A DNA stretch of 20,132 nucleotides from Acidobacteriota bacterium (GTDB lineage: Bacteria; Acidobacteriota; Thermoanaerobaculia; Multivoradales; JAHEKO01). This document shows positions 7,654 to 17,773 of the stretch, piece by piece (positions within the stretch are counted from its first letter, which is position 1; the number at the start of each line of letters is the position of its first letter). The stretch is taken from contig JAPUJD010000156.1 in the NCBI GenBank assembly GCA_027296385.1, forward strand, positions 1 to 20,132. Reading direction: 5' to 3'. The position numbers and the translations under genes were made by a program. The notes beneath the pieces are model-generated. The model worked only from the letters and a program-made list of their open reading frames with translations. It searched no databases and had not been told where the DNA came from.

Positions 7654-7659
7654 GACAAT
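7654..7659 (+). promoter_or_regulatory. Candidate -10 element for a leaderless alkD-like transcript
   Basis: GACAAT lies exactly 6 nt before the ATG at 7666, the distance that would place transcription start at or near the start codon. No -35 is recognisable and the gene has no Shine-Dalgarno. This is a sequence match only. Confidence 0.25.
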
Positions 7660-7665
7660 AGCGGT

Positions 7666-8334
7666 ATGGACCTTCTCGAAGTCGGTCGTGAGCTCAAGCG
7701 ACTCGGCACTGCTCAGAACCGGAAGGTCTACGGGCGGCACGGTGTGCGCGAGCCGATGTACGGGGCCAGCTTCGCCGATCTCAGAGCGCTGAAGAAGAAG
7801 ATCAAGATCGACCAGCCGCTGGCCGAGAAGCTCTGGGCCAGCGGGAATCACGATTCAAGGGTCCTGGCCACGATGATCGCCGACCCGGACGCGATCCGAG
7901 CGATCGAGCTCGAGGGCTGGTTGGGCGAGCTCGACAACTACGTCATTGCCGATGCCTTCTCGGGTCTGGTCTGGCGGACGCCCTACGCACGTTCGAAGGC
8001 GGAGAAGTGGCTCAAGTCGCGCAAGGAGTTCATCGGGCAGGTGGGATACAACCTCCTGGCCCATTTGGCGATGAACGATGAAGAGCTATCCGACAGGTAT
8101 TTCGAGGATCAGCTGAAGAGGATCGAGGCCGGGATTCACGGCAGCGCCAACCGGATTCGTCACGCCATGAACCAGGCGCTGATCGCCATCGGCGTGCGCA
8201 ATCGGGTCCTCGAGCGCCGTGCCGTGGCCGTCGCCAGACGGATCGGCAAAGTCGAAGTCGACCACGGAGACACCTCGTGCAAGACACCCGATGCCGTGGC
8301 CTACATCAAGAAGGTGATCGAGCACCGAGGCTAG
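7666..8334 (+). CDS. AlkD-like DNA alkylation repair protein (HEAT-like glycosylase family)
   Basis: 222 residues of the DNA alkylation repair family (PF08713/AlkD-like), an all-helical HEAT-repeat fold whose characterised members excise N3/N7-alkylated purines. Typical signs are the helical repeats from about residue 35 to 200, the GWLGELDNYVIADAF segment and, near the C-terminus, VDHGDTSCKTPDA, a motif of one subfamily. Aligned by eye to Bacillus AlkD, the catalytic Asp is probably D96, but the paired DNA-contacting Trp is replaced by Tyr (Y92, in NYVIAD), so activity is uncertain. The gene starts 21 nt after glmS. There is no Shine-Dalgarno; GACAAT ends 6 nt before the ATG. A structural protein of the same fold is the alternative. 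Confidence 0.8.
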   Translation: MDLLEVGRELKRLGTAQNRKVYGRHGVREPMYGASFADLRALKKKIKIDQPLAEKLWASGNHDSRVLATMIADPDAIRAIELEGWLGELDNYVIADAFSGLVWRTPYARSKAEKWLKSRKEFIGQVGYNLLAHLAMNDEELSDRYFEDQLKRIEAGIHGSANRIRHAMNQALIAIGVRNRVLERRAVAVARRIGKVEVDHGDTSCKTPDAVAYIKKVIEHRG

Positions 8335-8464
8335 CAGCCCCCCCTTGACGGCCGAAGGCCCGCCTAACCGCGCGCTGAGAGCGCCATGCCCGAGAGAGTG
8401 CCCAGAGAGTGTGCCACCAGCGCCGCGGCTTGCGCCAGCTCCACGCTTGGGCGAGACTCGGCCG
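8335..8464 (+). other. Spacer between alkD-like gene and pcrA
   Basis: The frame of pcrA is open through this stretch back to a TTG at 8345. The implied 40 residues are Pro/Arg-rich and unlike helicase N-termini, so I treat the stretch as non-coding. TTGACG at 8345-8350 matches a -35 hexamer well but has no -10 at the right distance. AGAGAGTG occurs twice, at 8393-8400 and 8404-8411. Nothing else is seen. Confidence 0.4.
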
Positions 8465-10672
8465 GTGAGTTTTCACGGTAAGACAGATCTGGACAGTGAG
8501 CTCAACAGCGAGCAACGTCCTGCCGTGACCCACGGTGAGGGTGCCCAACTCGTGCTGGCCGGCGCCGGCTCGGGCAAGACCCGAGTCATCACCCATCGCG
8601 TCGCCTGGCTGGTCAAGGAGGTGGGCATCGATCCTTCGGCGATCGTCGCCGTGACGTTCACCAACAAGGCGGCTGGCGAGATGCGCGAGCGCATCGAGCA
8701 ACTGCTTGGCCTGAGACCGTTGCCGACCTTCGTCGGCACGTTCCACCGCTTCTCCCTGGTGCTGCTGCGCCGCTGGGGCGAACGTGTCGGGCTACGGCCG
8801 GGCTTTGCCATCTTCGACAGCGATGACCAGTTGGCCCTGATCAAGAAGGCCCTCGCCGACGAGCACATGGCGGAGAGCTCCTTCCGGCCGCGGGCGGTCC
8901 TGGGCACGATCAGCGCGGCCAAGAACCGGCTGCTGGGACCTGCCGAGTATGAAGCGGGGGCGAGCAACTTCTTCGAGCGCAAGGTGGCGCAGGTGTATCG
9001 CGCCTACCAGCAGGCTCTGGTCAAGTCCTCGGCCGTCGACTTCGACGACATGCTGCGGCTGTCGGTGAAGCTGCTCGACAAGAACCCGGATCTGCTCGAG
9101 CGCATGCGCGATCGGGTCCACTATCTGCTGGTCGACGAGTTTCAGGACACCAACCACACGCAGATGCGCCTCATCCACCAAATCATCGGCGAGTCGGGCA
9201 ACCTGACGGCGGTGGGAGACGAGGATCAGGGCATCTATCGCTGGCGCGGGGCCGATCTCGACAATGTCCTGGAGTTCGAGCGTTACTTCCCGGGCGCCAC
9301 CGTGCGCAAACTCGAGCGCAACTACCGCTCGACCCAGAACATCCTGTCGGCCTCCGGTGCCCTCGTGGCGCACAACGAGCGTCGGCGGGAAAAACAGCTG
9401 TGGACCGATGTCGGAGACGGAGCGCCGATAGAGCTCTACAGGGCCCGCGACGATCAGGACGAAGCGCGCTGGGTGGTGAGCTCACTCGACCAGCTTCGCG
9501 ACGAGTACCCGCTTTCCGAGATGGGCATTCTCGTGCGCACCAACGCCCAGACTCGTGCCTTCGAAGAGGCTCTGATCCGGCGCGAGATTCCCTACGTGCT
9601 CGTCGGTGGTACGCGATTCTACGAGCGCTCCGAGATCAAGGACCTGATCGCCTACCTCCGGGTGATACGCAACCCGCGCGACAACTACTCGCTTCTGCGG
9701 ATCCTCAACCGGCCGAGGCGGGGGATCGGCAAGAGCACCCAGCAGCAGCTCGAGGCCAAGGCGGCCGAATACGGCGGATCGCTCTGGGAGACGATGCGGC
9801 AGGCCGACTTCGGTAGCCTCGCGGGGCGCAGCGCCAACGCGCTACGCCAGTTCAAGGACATGCTCCTGGGCCTCAGCGAGGTCAGTGAGGAGGCGCCCCT
9901 GCCTGCGTTGCTCGACCGCCTGCTCGACGAGACCGGCTATGCCAAGCAGTACGAGAAGGACGATCCCGACTCGCAGGCCCGGCGCGAGAACATCAGCGAG
10001 TTCCTGACCGCGGCCCAGGAGTTCACCGAAGAGGTGGTGGCACGTGGGGACAACGACGAGCTGACGGCTTTTCTCGACCATGTGGCGCTGATCGGCGATA
10101 TCGACAGCTGGGAATCGAGCCGCGGCGTCTCGTTGATGACACTTCACGCCGCCAAGGGGCTCGAGTTCGCCGTCGTCGTCGTCGGTGGCCTCGAGGATGG
10201 GGTTCTGCCGCACTTCAATGCCAGCGACACGCAGGACGACCTGGAGGAGGAGCGTCGGCTGCTCTATGTCGGCATGACTCGGGCCAAGGAGCGGCTCATG
10301 CTGACGACCTGCCGTCGTCGCCGGGTGGCTGGACGCTATCAGGATCAGAGGGAGTCGCCATTCGTCGCCGAGATCCCGGCCGAGGCGCTCGAGATCTCAC
10401 AGAGCCCAGAGCTCTTTGCCAACCACCGGACGGCGGGGGTCTACACGTTCTTCGACCGCGACGTCTCGAGCATCCCGACCCTGAGCCCGGAGGTGGTCGC
10501 GAGCTCGGGTGGCGCCGTGCAGCGAGGCAGCCGGGTGCGGCACCCGACCCTGGGTGAAGGCGTGGTGATGGAGGTCGAGGGCAGCGTCACTACCGGCAAG
10601 CTGACGGTCTATTTCGATCTCGTCGGCAAGCGGCGGCTGGCCGCCAAGTACGCCAACCTCGAGCTGCTCTAG
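8465..10672 (+). CDS. pcrA: ATP-dependent DNA helicase PcrA/UvrD (superfamily 1A)
   Basis: 735 residues from GTG 8465, the usual PcrA/UvrD size. A 3'-5' helicase for nucleotide excision repair, mismatch repair and removal of RecA or stalled RNA polymerase. Motifs in order: Q motif (Q17); Walker A AGAGSGKT (32-39); TFTNKAAGEM; GTFHRFSLVLLRRW; Walker B LLVDEFQDT (D224, E225); GDEDQGIYRWRGA; ERNYRSTQNIL; TLHAAKGLEF; LLYVGMTRAKERL. The C-terminus (about 688-735: GSRVRHPTLGEGVVMEVEG to AKYANLELL) is a Tudor-like fold of PcrA, which binds RNA polymerase in studied species. GTG 8465 is chosen because the 40 residues upstream look non-coding; TTG 8345 is the alternative. Its stop codon forms part of a palindrome shared with the convergent gene. 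Confidence 0.95.
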   Translation: MSFHGKTDLDSELNSEQRPAVTHGEGAQLVLAGAGSGKTRVITHRVAWLVKEVGIDPSAIVAVTFTNKAAGEMRERIEQLLGLRPLPTFVGTFHRFSLVLLRRWGERVGLRPGFAIFDSDDQLALIKKALADEHMAESSFRPRAVLGTISAAKNRLLGPAEYEAGASNFFERKVAQVYRAYQQALVKSSAVDFDDMLRLSVKLLDKNPDLLERMRDRVHYLLVDEFQDTNHTQMRLIHQIIGESGNLTAVGDEDQGIYRWRGADLDNVLEFERYFPGATVRKLERNYRSTQNILSASGALVAHNERRREKQLWTDVGDGAPIELYRARDDQDEARWVVSSLDQLRDEYPLSEMGILVRTNAQTRAFEEALIRREIPYVLVGGTRFYERSEIKDLIAYLRVIRNPRDNYSLLRILNRPRRGIGKSTQQQLEAKAAEYGGSLWETMRQADFGSLAGRSANALRQFKDMLLGLSEVSEEAPLPALLDRLLDETGYAKQYEKDDPDSQARRENISEFLTAAQEFTEEVVARGDNDELTAFLDHVALIGDIDSWESSRGVSLMTLHAAKGLEFAVVVVGGLEDGVLPHFNASDTQDDLEEERRLLYVGMTRAKERLMLTTCRRRRVAGRYQDQRESPFVAEIPAEALEISQSPELFANHRTAGVYTFFDRDVSSIPTLSPEVVASSGGAVQRGSRVRHPTLGEGVVMEVEGSVTTGKLTVYFDLVGKRRLAAKYANLELL

Positions 10673-10694
10673 CCTGCCACGGGCTGCCAGGCTA
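10670..10694. terminator. Palindrome spanning both stop codons of convergent pcrA and the GNAT gene
   Basis: TAGCCTG (10670-10676) is the exact reverse complement of CAGGCTA (10688-10694), with an 11-nt loop. The left arm begins with the TAG of pcrA, and the right arm ends with the complement of the TAG of the minus-strand gene. Past a C-C mismatch, CA/TG extends the stem. There is no T-tract on either side, so it may be a weak bidirectional terminator or an mRNA-end stabiliser. Confidence 0.5.
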
Positions 10695-11237
10695 GTCGAC
10701 GAAGTCCTCCCGCAGCAGCGCGTAGAGGTAGTTGTCGACCCGGCGATCGCGCAGCACGAAGTAGCCGCGCAGCAGGCCTTCGCGCTCGAAGCCGAGCCGC
10801 TCGAGGACCTTGCGCGAGCCGATGTTGTCCACCGCGCAGCGGGCCTCGATGCGCTCGAGCGAAGTGTGGAGAAAGAGCTCGCGCAGTAGCAGGCGCAGGG
10901 CCGAGGGCGTGATGCCGCGACGCTGGAACGGGGTCGACAGGGCGTAGCCGATCTCCGCCAGCCCGTGGTCCCAGTTGGTGGCGACGAGAGTCACCCAGCC
11001 GGCCGGTTGCCCGCGGTACTCGATGATCCACTGGAACTTGTCGCCCCGGCCGTGGTGGAGGTCGTCGTGATTCTGCGCTGCGAGCTCGGCCCGCAGGCAG
11101 GGGAGGGTAACCGCGCCCAGCGGCTGGAAGCGTGCCACGCTCGGTTCCTGGCGCCACAGGTTGAGCAACTCGGCGTCGCCGGCGCGGGTCGGACGCAGGG
11201 TCACTGGGCTCTCTCGGATGGACTCTCGCGGCTGCAT
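10692..11237 (-). CDS. GNAT family N-acetyltransferase, RimJ/RimL type
   Basis: 181 residues from the ATG at 11237. VTLRPTRAGDAELLNLWR at about 12-29 and the acetyl-CoA-binding segment GYALSTPFQRRGITPSALRLLL, followed by ERIEARCAVDNIGSRKVLERLGFEREGLLRGY, are typical of the RimJ/RimL (Acetyltransf_3) group. These proteins acetylate N-termini of ribosomal proteins, or small molecules and sugars; the substrate is unknown here. A longer reading from 11303 would add 22 Ala/Gly/Arg-rich residues and overlap the upstream glycosyltransferase, so the internal ATG just after its TGA (4 nt apart) is preferred. The likely coupling to a membrane glycosyltransferase may point to acetylation in polysaccharide synthesis, though the sequence most resembles protein N-acetyltransferases. 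Confidence 0.8.
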   Translation of the reverse strand: MQPRESIRESPVTLRPTRAGDAELLNLWRQEPSVARFQPLGAVTLPCLRAELAAQNHDDLHHGRGDKFQWIIEYRGQPAGWVTLVATNWDHGLAEIGYALSTPFQRRGITPSALRLLLRELFLHTSLERIEARCAVDNIGSRKVLERLGFEREGLLRGYFVLRDRRVDNYLYALLREDFVD

Positions 11238-11241
11238 GCGC

Positions 11242-12740
<1,499 letters not shown>

Positions 12741-12741
<1 letters not shown>

Positions 12742-14114
12742 TGTCCCAGCTACCTCGCCAACGCTCGCCGCCCGTCCGCTGGCGCGGGCCGTGGCCCTCG
12801 CGTTGGGGGGCAGCGCTGCTCGTCGTCTGTCATCTGGCGTTGCTGCTGTCGCATGATCTCGCCGCCCGGCCGGGGCTCACCTTCACGATCCTGAGCGTCG
12901 CCTTTCTGGCGCTGGCGTGGGCCGTGTTCGGGGCTCGAGAATTCGGGTTTTCTGCTGTTGGCATACTGGCGGTGGCACTGGGTCTTCGTGTCCTCTTTCT
13001 GCCGCTGGCGCCTACGCTGTCGGATGATGTCTTGCGCTATCTGTGGGACGGCAAGGTGGTGGGAACCGGAGCCAATCCTTATGCCCTGACGCCCGATGCC
13101 GAAGTCCTCAGTGCCCTGCGCGATAGCGAGTGGGAACGCATGCCCCATCGCGACGTCGAAGCGGTGTACCCGCCCCTCGCGTTGGCTCTCTTTAGTATAG
13201 CGGCAGCGCTGCCGCGCTCCCTGCTCGTGTGGAAGGTGTTTCTGGTTACTTTCGAGCTGGCGGGCTGTTGGCTGCTGTTGCGACTCGCGAGCGCGCTCGG
13301 CATCGAGCTGAGGAGGGTGGCGCTCTACGCCTGGAACCCTTTGGTGACGCTCGAGGTAGCGGGCATGGGCCACGTCGACGCCCTGGGCGTGACGCTCGTG
13401 ATTGGCACGGTCTGGGCGCTCGAGCACCGGCGGGGCTGGGCGCCTCTCGCTGCCGCCGCCAGCGTCCTGGTGAAACTGGTGCCGATCATCGCTCTGCCGC
13501 TGTGGGCGCGCCGGTCCCCGCGTGGGGGGGTCTTCCTGGCGCTTTCCCTCGTCGTGGTGGCGGCGGCGTTGGCTCCCGTGTGGGTGACGACCGGTGGCGT
13601 ACCGCCAGGCTGGGTGCGCTTCGGCATTTCCTGGGAGTTCAACGGTCCGCTCTACGAGCCGCTGTGGCGTGCTCTCGATGCGAGCGGTCTCGATGGCGCC
13701 ATCAAGGGCACGCTCGATCGCTTGAAGACGTGGACCGGTGAGCATGAGCTGTGGAATCGCTTCTACCCCTACGTCTACCCGCAGCTCATGGCCAAGGCCG
13801 CGCTGGGACTGTTGTTGGCAGGTTTGCTCTGGCGGGCGTGGCGCGACCGCGAGACCGGGGTGGTCGAAGCCACAGGCAGGACCTTCGCCGCGCTCGTGAT
13901 CTGTTCGGCCACCGTCTATCCCTGGTATCTGTTGTGGCTGCTGCCGTGGGCCGCGCTGTCGTGCCAGCGGGCGTGGCTGGGTCTTTCGGCTCTCATCCTG
14001 TTGTCGTATCTTCCTCAGGTCGCGTCTCTGCCTCTGATGCCGTGGGTCTTCCTGTCGATCTGGCTGCCGTTCGCGGTTCTCCTCTGGCGCTATCGCTCAT
14101 GGTCTACTACCTGA
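12741..14114 (+). CDS. GT-C fold membrane glycosyltransferase (GT87/DUF2029-like)
   Basis: 457 residues from TTG 12741, with about ten hydrophobic helices. GT-C enzymes use polyprenyl-phosphate sugar donors at the outer face of the membrane. The key segment is APTLSDDVLRYLWDGK (D95, D96) followed by GANPYALTPDAEVL and AVYPPLALALF. It resembles the first-loop acidic motif and the YPP motif of bacterial mannosyltransferase-like GT-C proteins. Later hydrophobic segments include LWLLPWAAL near the end. The product could be a glycolipid, lipoglycan or protein glycan. The start is supported by AAGGGA at 12728-12733, and the next gene, truA, overlaps the end by 16 nt. Exact family and sugar are uncertain. 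Confidence 0.75.
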
Positions 14115-14854
14115 CACTCGGCTATCGCGGGACCTGCTACGCCGGGTGGCAACGCCAGTCCAACGCGACGGCGGTGCAGCAGGTCGTCGAAGAGGCTCTG
14201 GCCGAGGTCTTGGCTCGGCCGGTGACGGTCGTGGGTGCCGGGCGCACCGACGCGGGCGTGCACGCTCGAGGTCAGGCGGCTCATTTCGAGTGCGATCGAG
14301 ACTTTCCTTGTCGAGGACTTATCCACGCTACCAACCGGGTCCTTCCGGACGATATACGCGTGATGGCGGCCGGTCGGATGCCCGAGGGATTCCATGCTCG
14401 CAAGCACGCGGAGTCGAAGGAGTATCGCTACCGGTTGGTGCGGGCCGACATCCTCTCTCCCCTGGAGGCTCTCTTCGCGGTGCGCGTGGGCGCCGGCCTC
14501 GACGTCGACGCCATGCGGCTGGCGACCGAGGCTTTGGTGGGCCGCCACGAATTCACCGCCTTCGCCTTGGCGGGTGGCGGACATCGTTCCGCCTGGCGCA
14601 CGCTGAGGCGAGCCGAGTGGGTCGAGCGGGGGCGGGTGGTGTCACTGCGGCTGGTTGGCGACGGCTTTCTCCGCGGCATGGTGCGCAGCATCGTCGGCAC
14701 CCTGATCGAGGTCGGAGAGGGCCGACGCTCGGTGGAGGCCTTCGGACGATTGGTCGCCGACGCCAGGCCGCGGGACGAGGCCGGACCGACGGCGCCGCCG
14801 CAGGGTCTGGAGCTGCATCACGTGACCTATCCGGCGAACTGGCTGCCGCTGTAG
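14099..14854 (+). CDS. truA: tRNA pseudouridine(38-40) synthase
   Basis: 251 residues. TruA isomerises uridines 38-40 of the tRNA anticodon arm. The start ATG at 14099 gives MVYYLTLGYRGTCYAGWQRQ, the typical N-terminus. GAGRTDAGVHARGQ holds the catalytic aspartate D51, and FHARKHAESKEYRYRL, GRHEFTAFA and FLRGMVRSIVGTLIEVGEGR are family motifs. A longer reading from 13751 is a frame extension over the previous gene. There is no Shine-Dalgarno; the 16-nt overlap with the glycosyltransferase suggests translational coupling. A 35-nt gap containing a -10-like sequence separates it from uppS. Confidence 0.95.
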   Translation: MVYYLTLGYRGTCYAGWQRQSNATAVQQVVEEALAEVLARPVTVVGAGRTDAGVHARGQAAHFECDRDFPCRGLIHATNRVLPDDIRVMAAGRMPEGFHARKHAESKEYRYRLVRADILSPLEALFAVRVGAGLDVDAMRLATEALVGRHEFTAFALAGGGHRSAWRTLRRAEWVERGRVVSLRLVGDGFLRGMVRSIVGTLIEVGEGRRSVEAFGRLVADARPRDEAGPTAPPQGLELHHVTYPANWLPL

Positions 14855-14872
14855 GAGAGACAGCCCTTGCCG

Positions 14873-14878
14873 TACAAT
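14873..14878 (+). promoter_or_regulatory. Candidate -10 element (TACAAT) upstream of uppS
   Basis: TACAAT matches the -10 consensus at 5 of 6 positions and ends 11 nt before the uppS ATG at 14890. No good -35 is visible. A TAG (14878-14880) in the uppS frame confines the start to the ATG or later, and no Shine-Dalgarno lies close to it. A short-leader transcript is possible. Confidence 0.35.
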
Positions 14879-14889
14879 AGGCCGCTAGT

Positions 14890-15702
<813 letters not shown>

Positions 15703-15709
15703 CGATTCG

Positions 15710-16525
15710 ATGAAGCGTCTTCTGACGGCCGCCGTGGGCGCGCCCCTAGGCTTGTGGGCTCTCTTCGCCTTGCCGTCGCCGGTTTTCTTCTGGGTGGTCG
15801 CCGCCCTCTTTTGTCTGGCCGCCTGGGAGTACACCCGCATCCTGGCTCACTGGGCGCCGACAGCGCCGCGGTGGGTCGTGATCGTGCTGATACCGCTAGT
15901 CGCCCTGGCGTTGGCGCCGGGGCAGAGGTTGTCTGGCCGGCTCGAGGCTTTGCCGTGGGTGGCTCTCGTGCTCTCGGTGGGAGCGGGAGTCTTGGTGCTC
16001 GTCGTGCGCACCGCGGTGAAGGAGAGCGCGCCGGCGATGGGGGGTCTCGCCTTCGGTGCCCTCTATATGGGACTGCCGATCGCCGCACTCTCCGAGCTCC
16101 AGAACCGCTCGCCGTGGCTGCTGTTCCTGCTCCTCGCGATCGTTTGGCTCGGCGACAGCGCAGCCTTTTATTTTGGCACCAGGTTCGGCCGCCATCAGCT
16201 GGCGCCGGTGGTGAGCCCGAACAAGAGCTGGGAGGGTGCGATCGCCGCGGTGGTCGTCAGCGGTGTGGCGGCCGTAGCCTGGAGCGCGTGGCGTGATGCG
16301 CGCATCGACGTCTTCCTGCTCCTCTTGGCGCTCCTCACCTCGGTTGCCGCCCAGCTCGGCGACCTTGTGGAGTCGTCTCTCAAACGAGGTGCCGGCATCA
16401 AGGACTCGGGCAACCTGCTGCCGGGGCACGGCGGTTTCCTCGATCGGTTGGACGCTCTGGCCTTTGCCGCCCCGGTCTGGTGGTTTGCGCTCGAGCTCGG
16501 CGCCCGGCTTCCCTCACGATCATGA
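15710..16525 (+). CDS. cdsA: Phosphatidate cytidylyltransferase
   Basis: 271 residues with about eight membrane helices. It makes CDP-diacylglycerol from phosphatidic acid and CTP at the inner membrane. Diagnostic segments are GDSAAFYFGTRFGRHQLAPVVSPNKSWEGA (SPNKSWEG at 169-176) and the C-terminal signature from D218 to D248, with LKRGAGIKDSGNLLPGHGG and DRLDAL, which contains the Mg2+-binding acidic residues. The start 7 nt after uppS is the natural one (MKRLLTAAVGAPLGL). The TGA at 16523-16525 lies 10 nt before dxr, and a short ATG at 16522 overlaps it but leads to an immediate stop. Confidence 0.95.
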   Translation: MKRLLTAAVGAPLGLWALFALPSPVFFWVVAALFCLAAWEYTRILAHWAPTAPRWVVIVLIPLVALALAPGQRLSGRLEALPWVALVLSVGAGVLVLVVRTAVKESAPAMGGLAFGALYMGLPIAALSELQNRSPWLLFLLLAIVWLGDSAAFYFGTRFGRHQLAPVVSPNKSWEGAIAAVVVSGVAAVAWSAWRDARIDVFLLLLALLTSVAAQLGDLVESSLKRGAGIKDSGNLLPGHGGFLDRLDALAFAAPVWWFALELGARLPSRS

Positions 16526-16535
16526 CCCGGCGACC

Positions 16536-17693
16536 ATGACCCTGGCACTCGCTCTCCTCGGCTCTACCGGCTCGATCGGTCGCAGCACGATCGAGGTCGT
16601 GCGGCACCATCCGGAGCGCTTGCGGGTCGCCACCCTGGCGGCCTTTGGCAGAGACCTCGACCGTCTGGAGAGCCAGGCGCGGGAGCTTGCTCCCGAGCTG
16701 GTCGCGGTCTATGACGAGGAGCGCGCACGGGAGTTTGCTCGCCGGCTGCCCGACTTGGAGATCGTGGCCGGCGCCGAGGGGGTCCGGGCTGCGGCGACCC
16801 ATGAGGCCGTCGATCGGGTCGTGGCGGCGATCGTCGGCGCGGCCGGCCTGGCGCCGACTCACGCGGCGGTGGTTGCGGGCAAGGACGTGGCTCTGGCCAA
16901 CAAGGAGGCCTTGGTCGTCGCCGGGCCGCTTCTGATGCGGGAAGCTCGGGCCCGGGGAGTCGAGATCGTGCCGATCGACAGTGAGCACGTGGCATTGCAC
17001 CAGGCTTTGCGCTGCGGGGCGCCGCACGAGGTTCGGCGCCTGATCCTCACGGCCTCGGGAGGCCCGTTCCGGCAGCGTCCGCGCGAGTCGTGGGACGCGA
17101 TTACGCCGCAGGAAGCCCTGGCTCATCCGACCTGGGAGATGGGACGCAAAATCAGCATCGACTCGGCCACCCTGATGAACAAGGGGCTGGAGCTCATCGA
17201 GGCCCGGCATCTGTTCGACGTGGCACCCGAAGCGATCGACGTCGTGGTCCACCCGCAGTCACTGGTTCACTCGATGGTCGAGTTCGCGGACGGTTCCTGG
17301 ATCGCGCAGCTCTCGGTCAACGACATGGTGTTCTCGGTGCAGTACGCCTTGTCGTTTCCAGAGCGTTGGGCGAACGACTTCCCGCGCCTCGATCCAGGGG
17401 CGCTCGGCGCCCTGGAGTTCGAGCCGCTCGACGAGGAGCGCTTCCGCTCGATCAGCCTGGCCCGCCAGGCGGTCGCGGCGGGCGGCAGCGCGCCGGCGGT
17501 GCTCAACGCCGTCAACGAAGTTGCGGTCCATGCCTTTCTCGACGAGCGTATCGGCTTCCCGGCCATCGTCGAGACGGTCGAGACTGTGCTCGACCGACAC
17601 CAGCCGGGGGTCGTGGAGAGCCTCGAGGACGCGTTACACTGGGACGCTTGGGGCCGTCGCCGAGCCAACGAAGAATTGAGCAGCGGGAACTAA
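16536..17693 (+). CDS. dxr: 1-deoxy-D-xylulose 5-phosphate reductoisomerase
   Basis: 385 residues (E. coli 398). It turns DXP into MEP with NADPH, the first committed step of the MEP isoprenoid pathway and the target of fosmidomycin. GSTGSIGRST (9-18) binds NADPH. LANKEALVVAG, PIDSEH (D148, E150) and NKGLE (E219) supply the divalent metal site, and SASGGPFR and HPTWEMGRKISIDSATLMN are further signatures. ATG 16536 starts exactly at the Rossmann strand; a reading from 16293 runs over cdsA and adds Ser/Arg-rich residues. There is no Shine-Dalgarno. An 80-nt gap to rseP follows. Confidence 0.97.
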   Translation: MTLALALLGSTGSIGRSTIEVVRHHPERLRVATLAAFGRDLDRLESQARELAPELVAVYDEERAREFARRLPDLEIVAGAEGVRAAATHEAVDRVVAAIVGAAGLAPTHAAVVAGKDVALANKEALVVAGPLLMREARARGVEIVPIDSEHVALHQALRCGAPHEVRRLILTASGGPFRQRPRESWDAITPQEALAHPTWEMGRKISIDSATLMNKGLELIEARHLFDVAPEAIDVVVHPQSLVHSMVEFADGSWIAQLSVNDMVFSVQYALSFPERWANDFPRLDPGALGALEFEPLDEERFRSISLARQAVAAGGSAPAVLNAVNEVAVHAFLDERIGFPAIVETVETVLDRHQPGVVESLEDALHWDAWGRRRANEELSSGN

Positions 17694-17773
17694 CGGGCAC
17701 ACGCCTTGCATTTCCACGCCTCTAGACGGCTTGTAGTCAAGGCCCACGAAGGAAGGAACACAAGCGGATCACC

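Noticed and set aside
8345..8350. TTGACG as a pcrA -35 promoter element
   Set aside because: No TATAAT-like hexamer occurs 16-18 bp downstream.
16293..16535. N-terminal extension of dxr over cdsA
   Set aside because: The added 81 residues lie in the cdsA frame region, are Ser/Arg-rich, and the NADPH motif begins directly after ATG 16536.
17764..17773. GCGGATCACC before the rseP start, resembling the 3' end of 16S rRNA
   Set aside because: The match is to the rRNA itself, not to its complement, so it cannot act as a Shine-Dalgarno; it is short enough to be chance and no rRNA gene is near.
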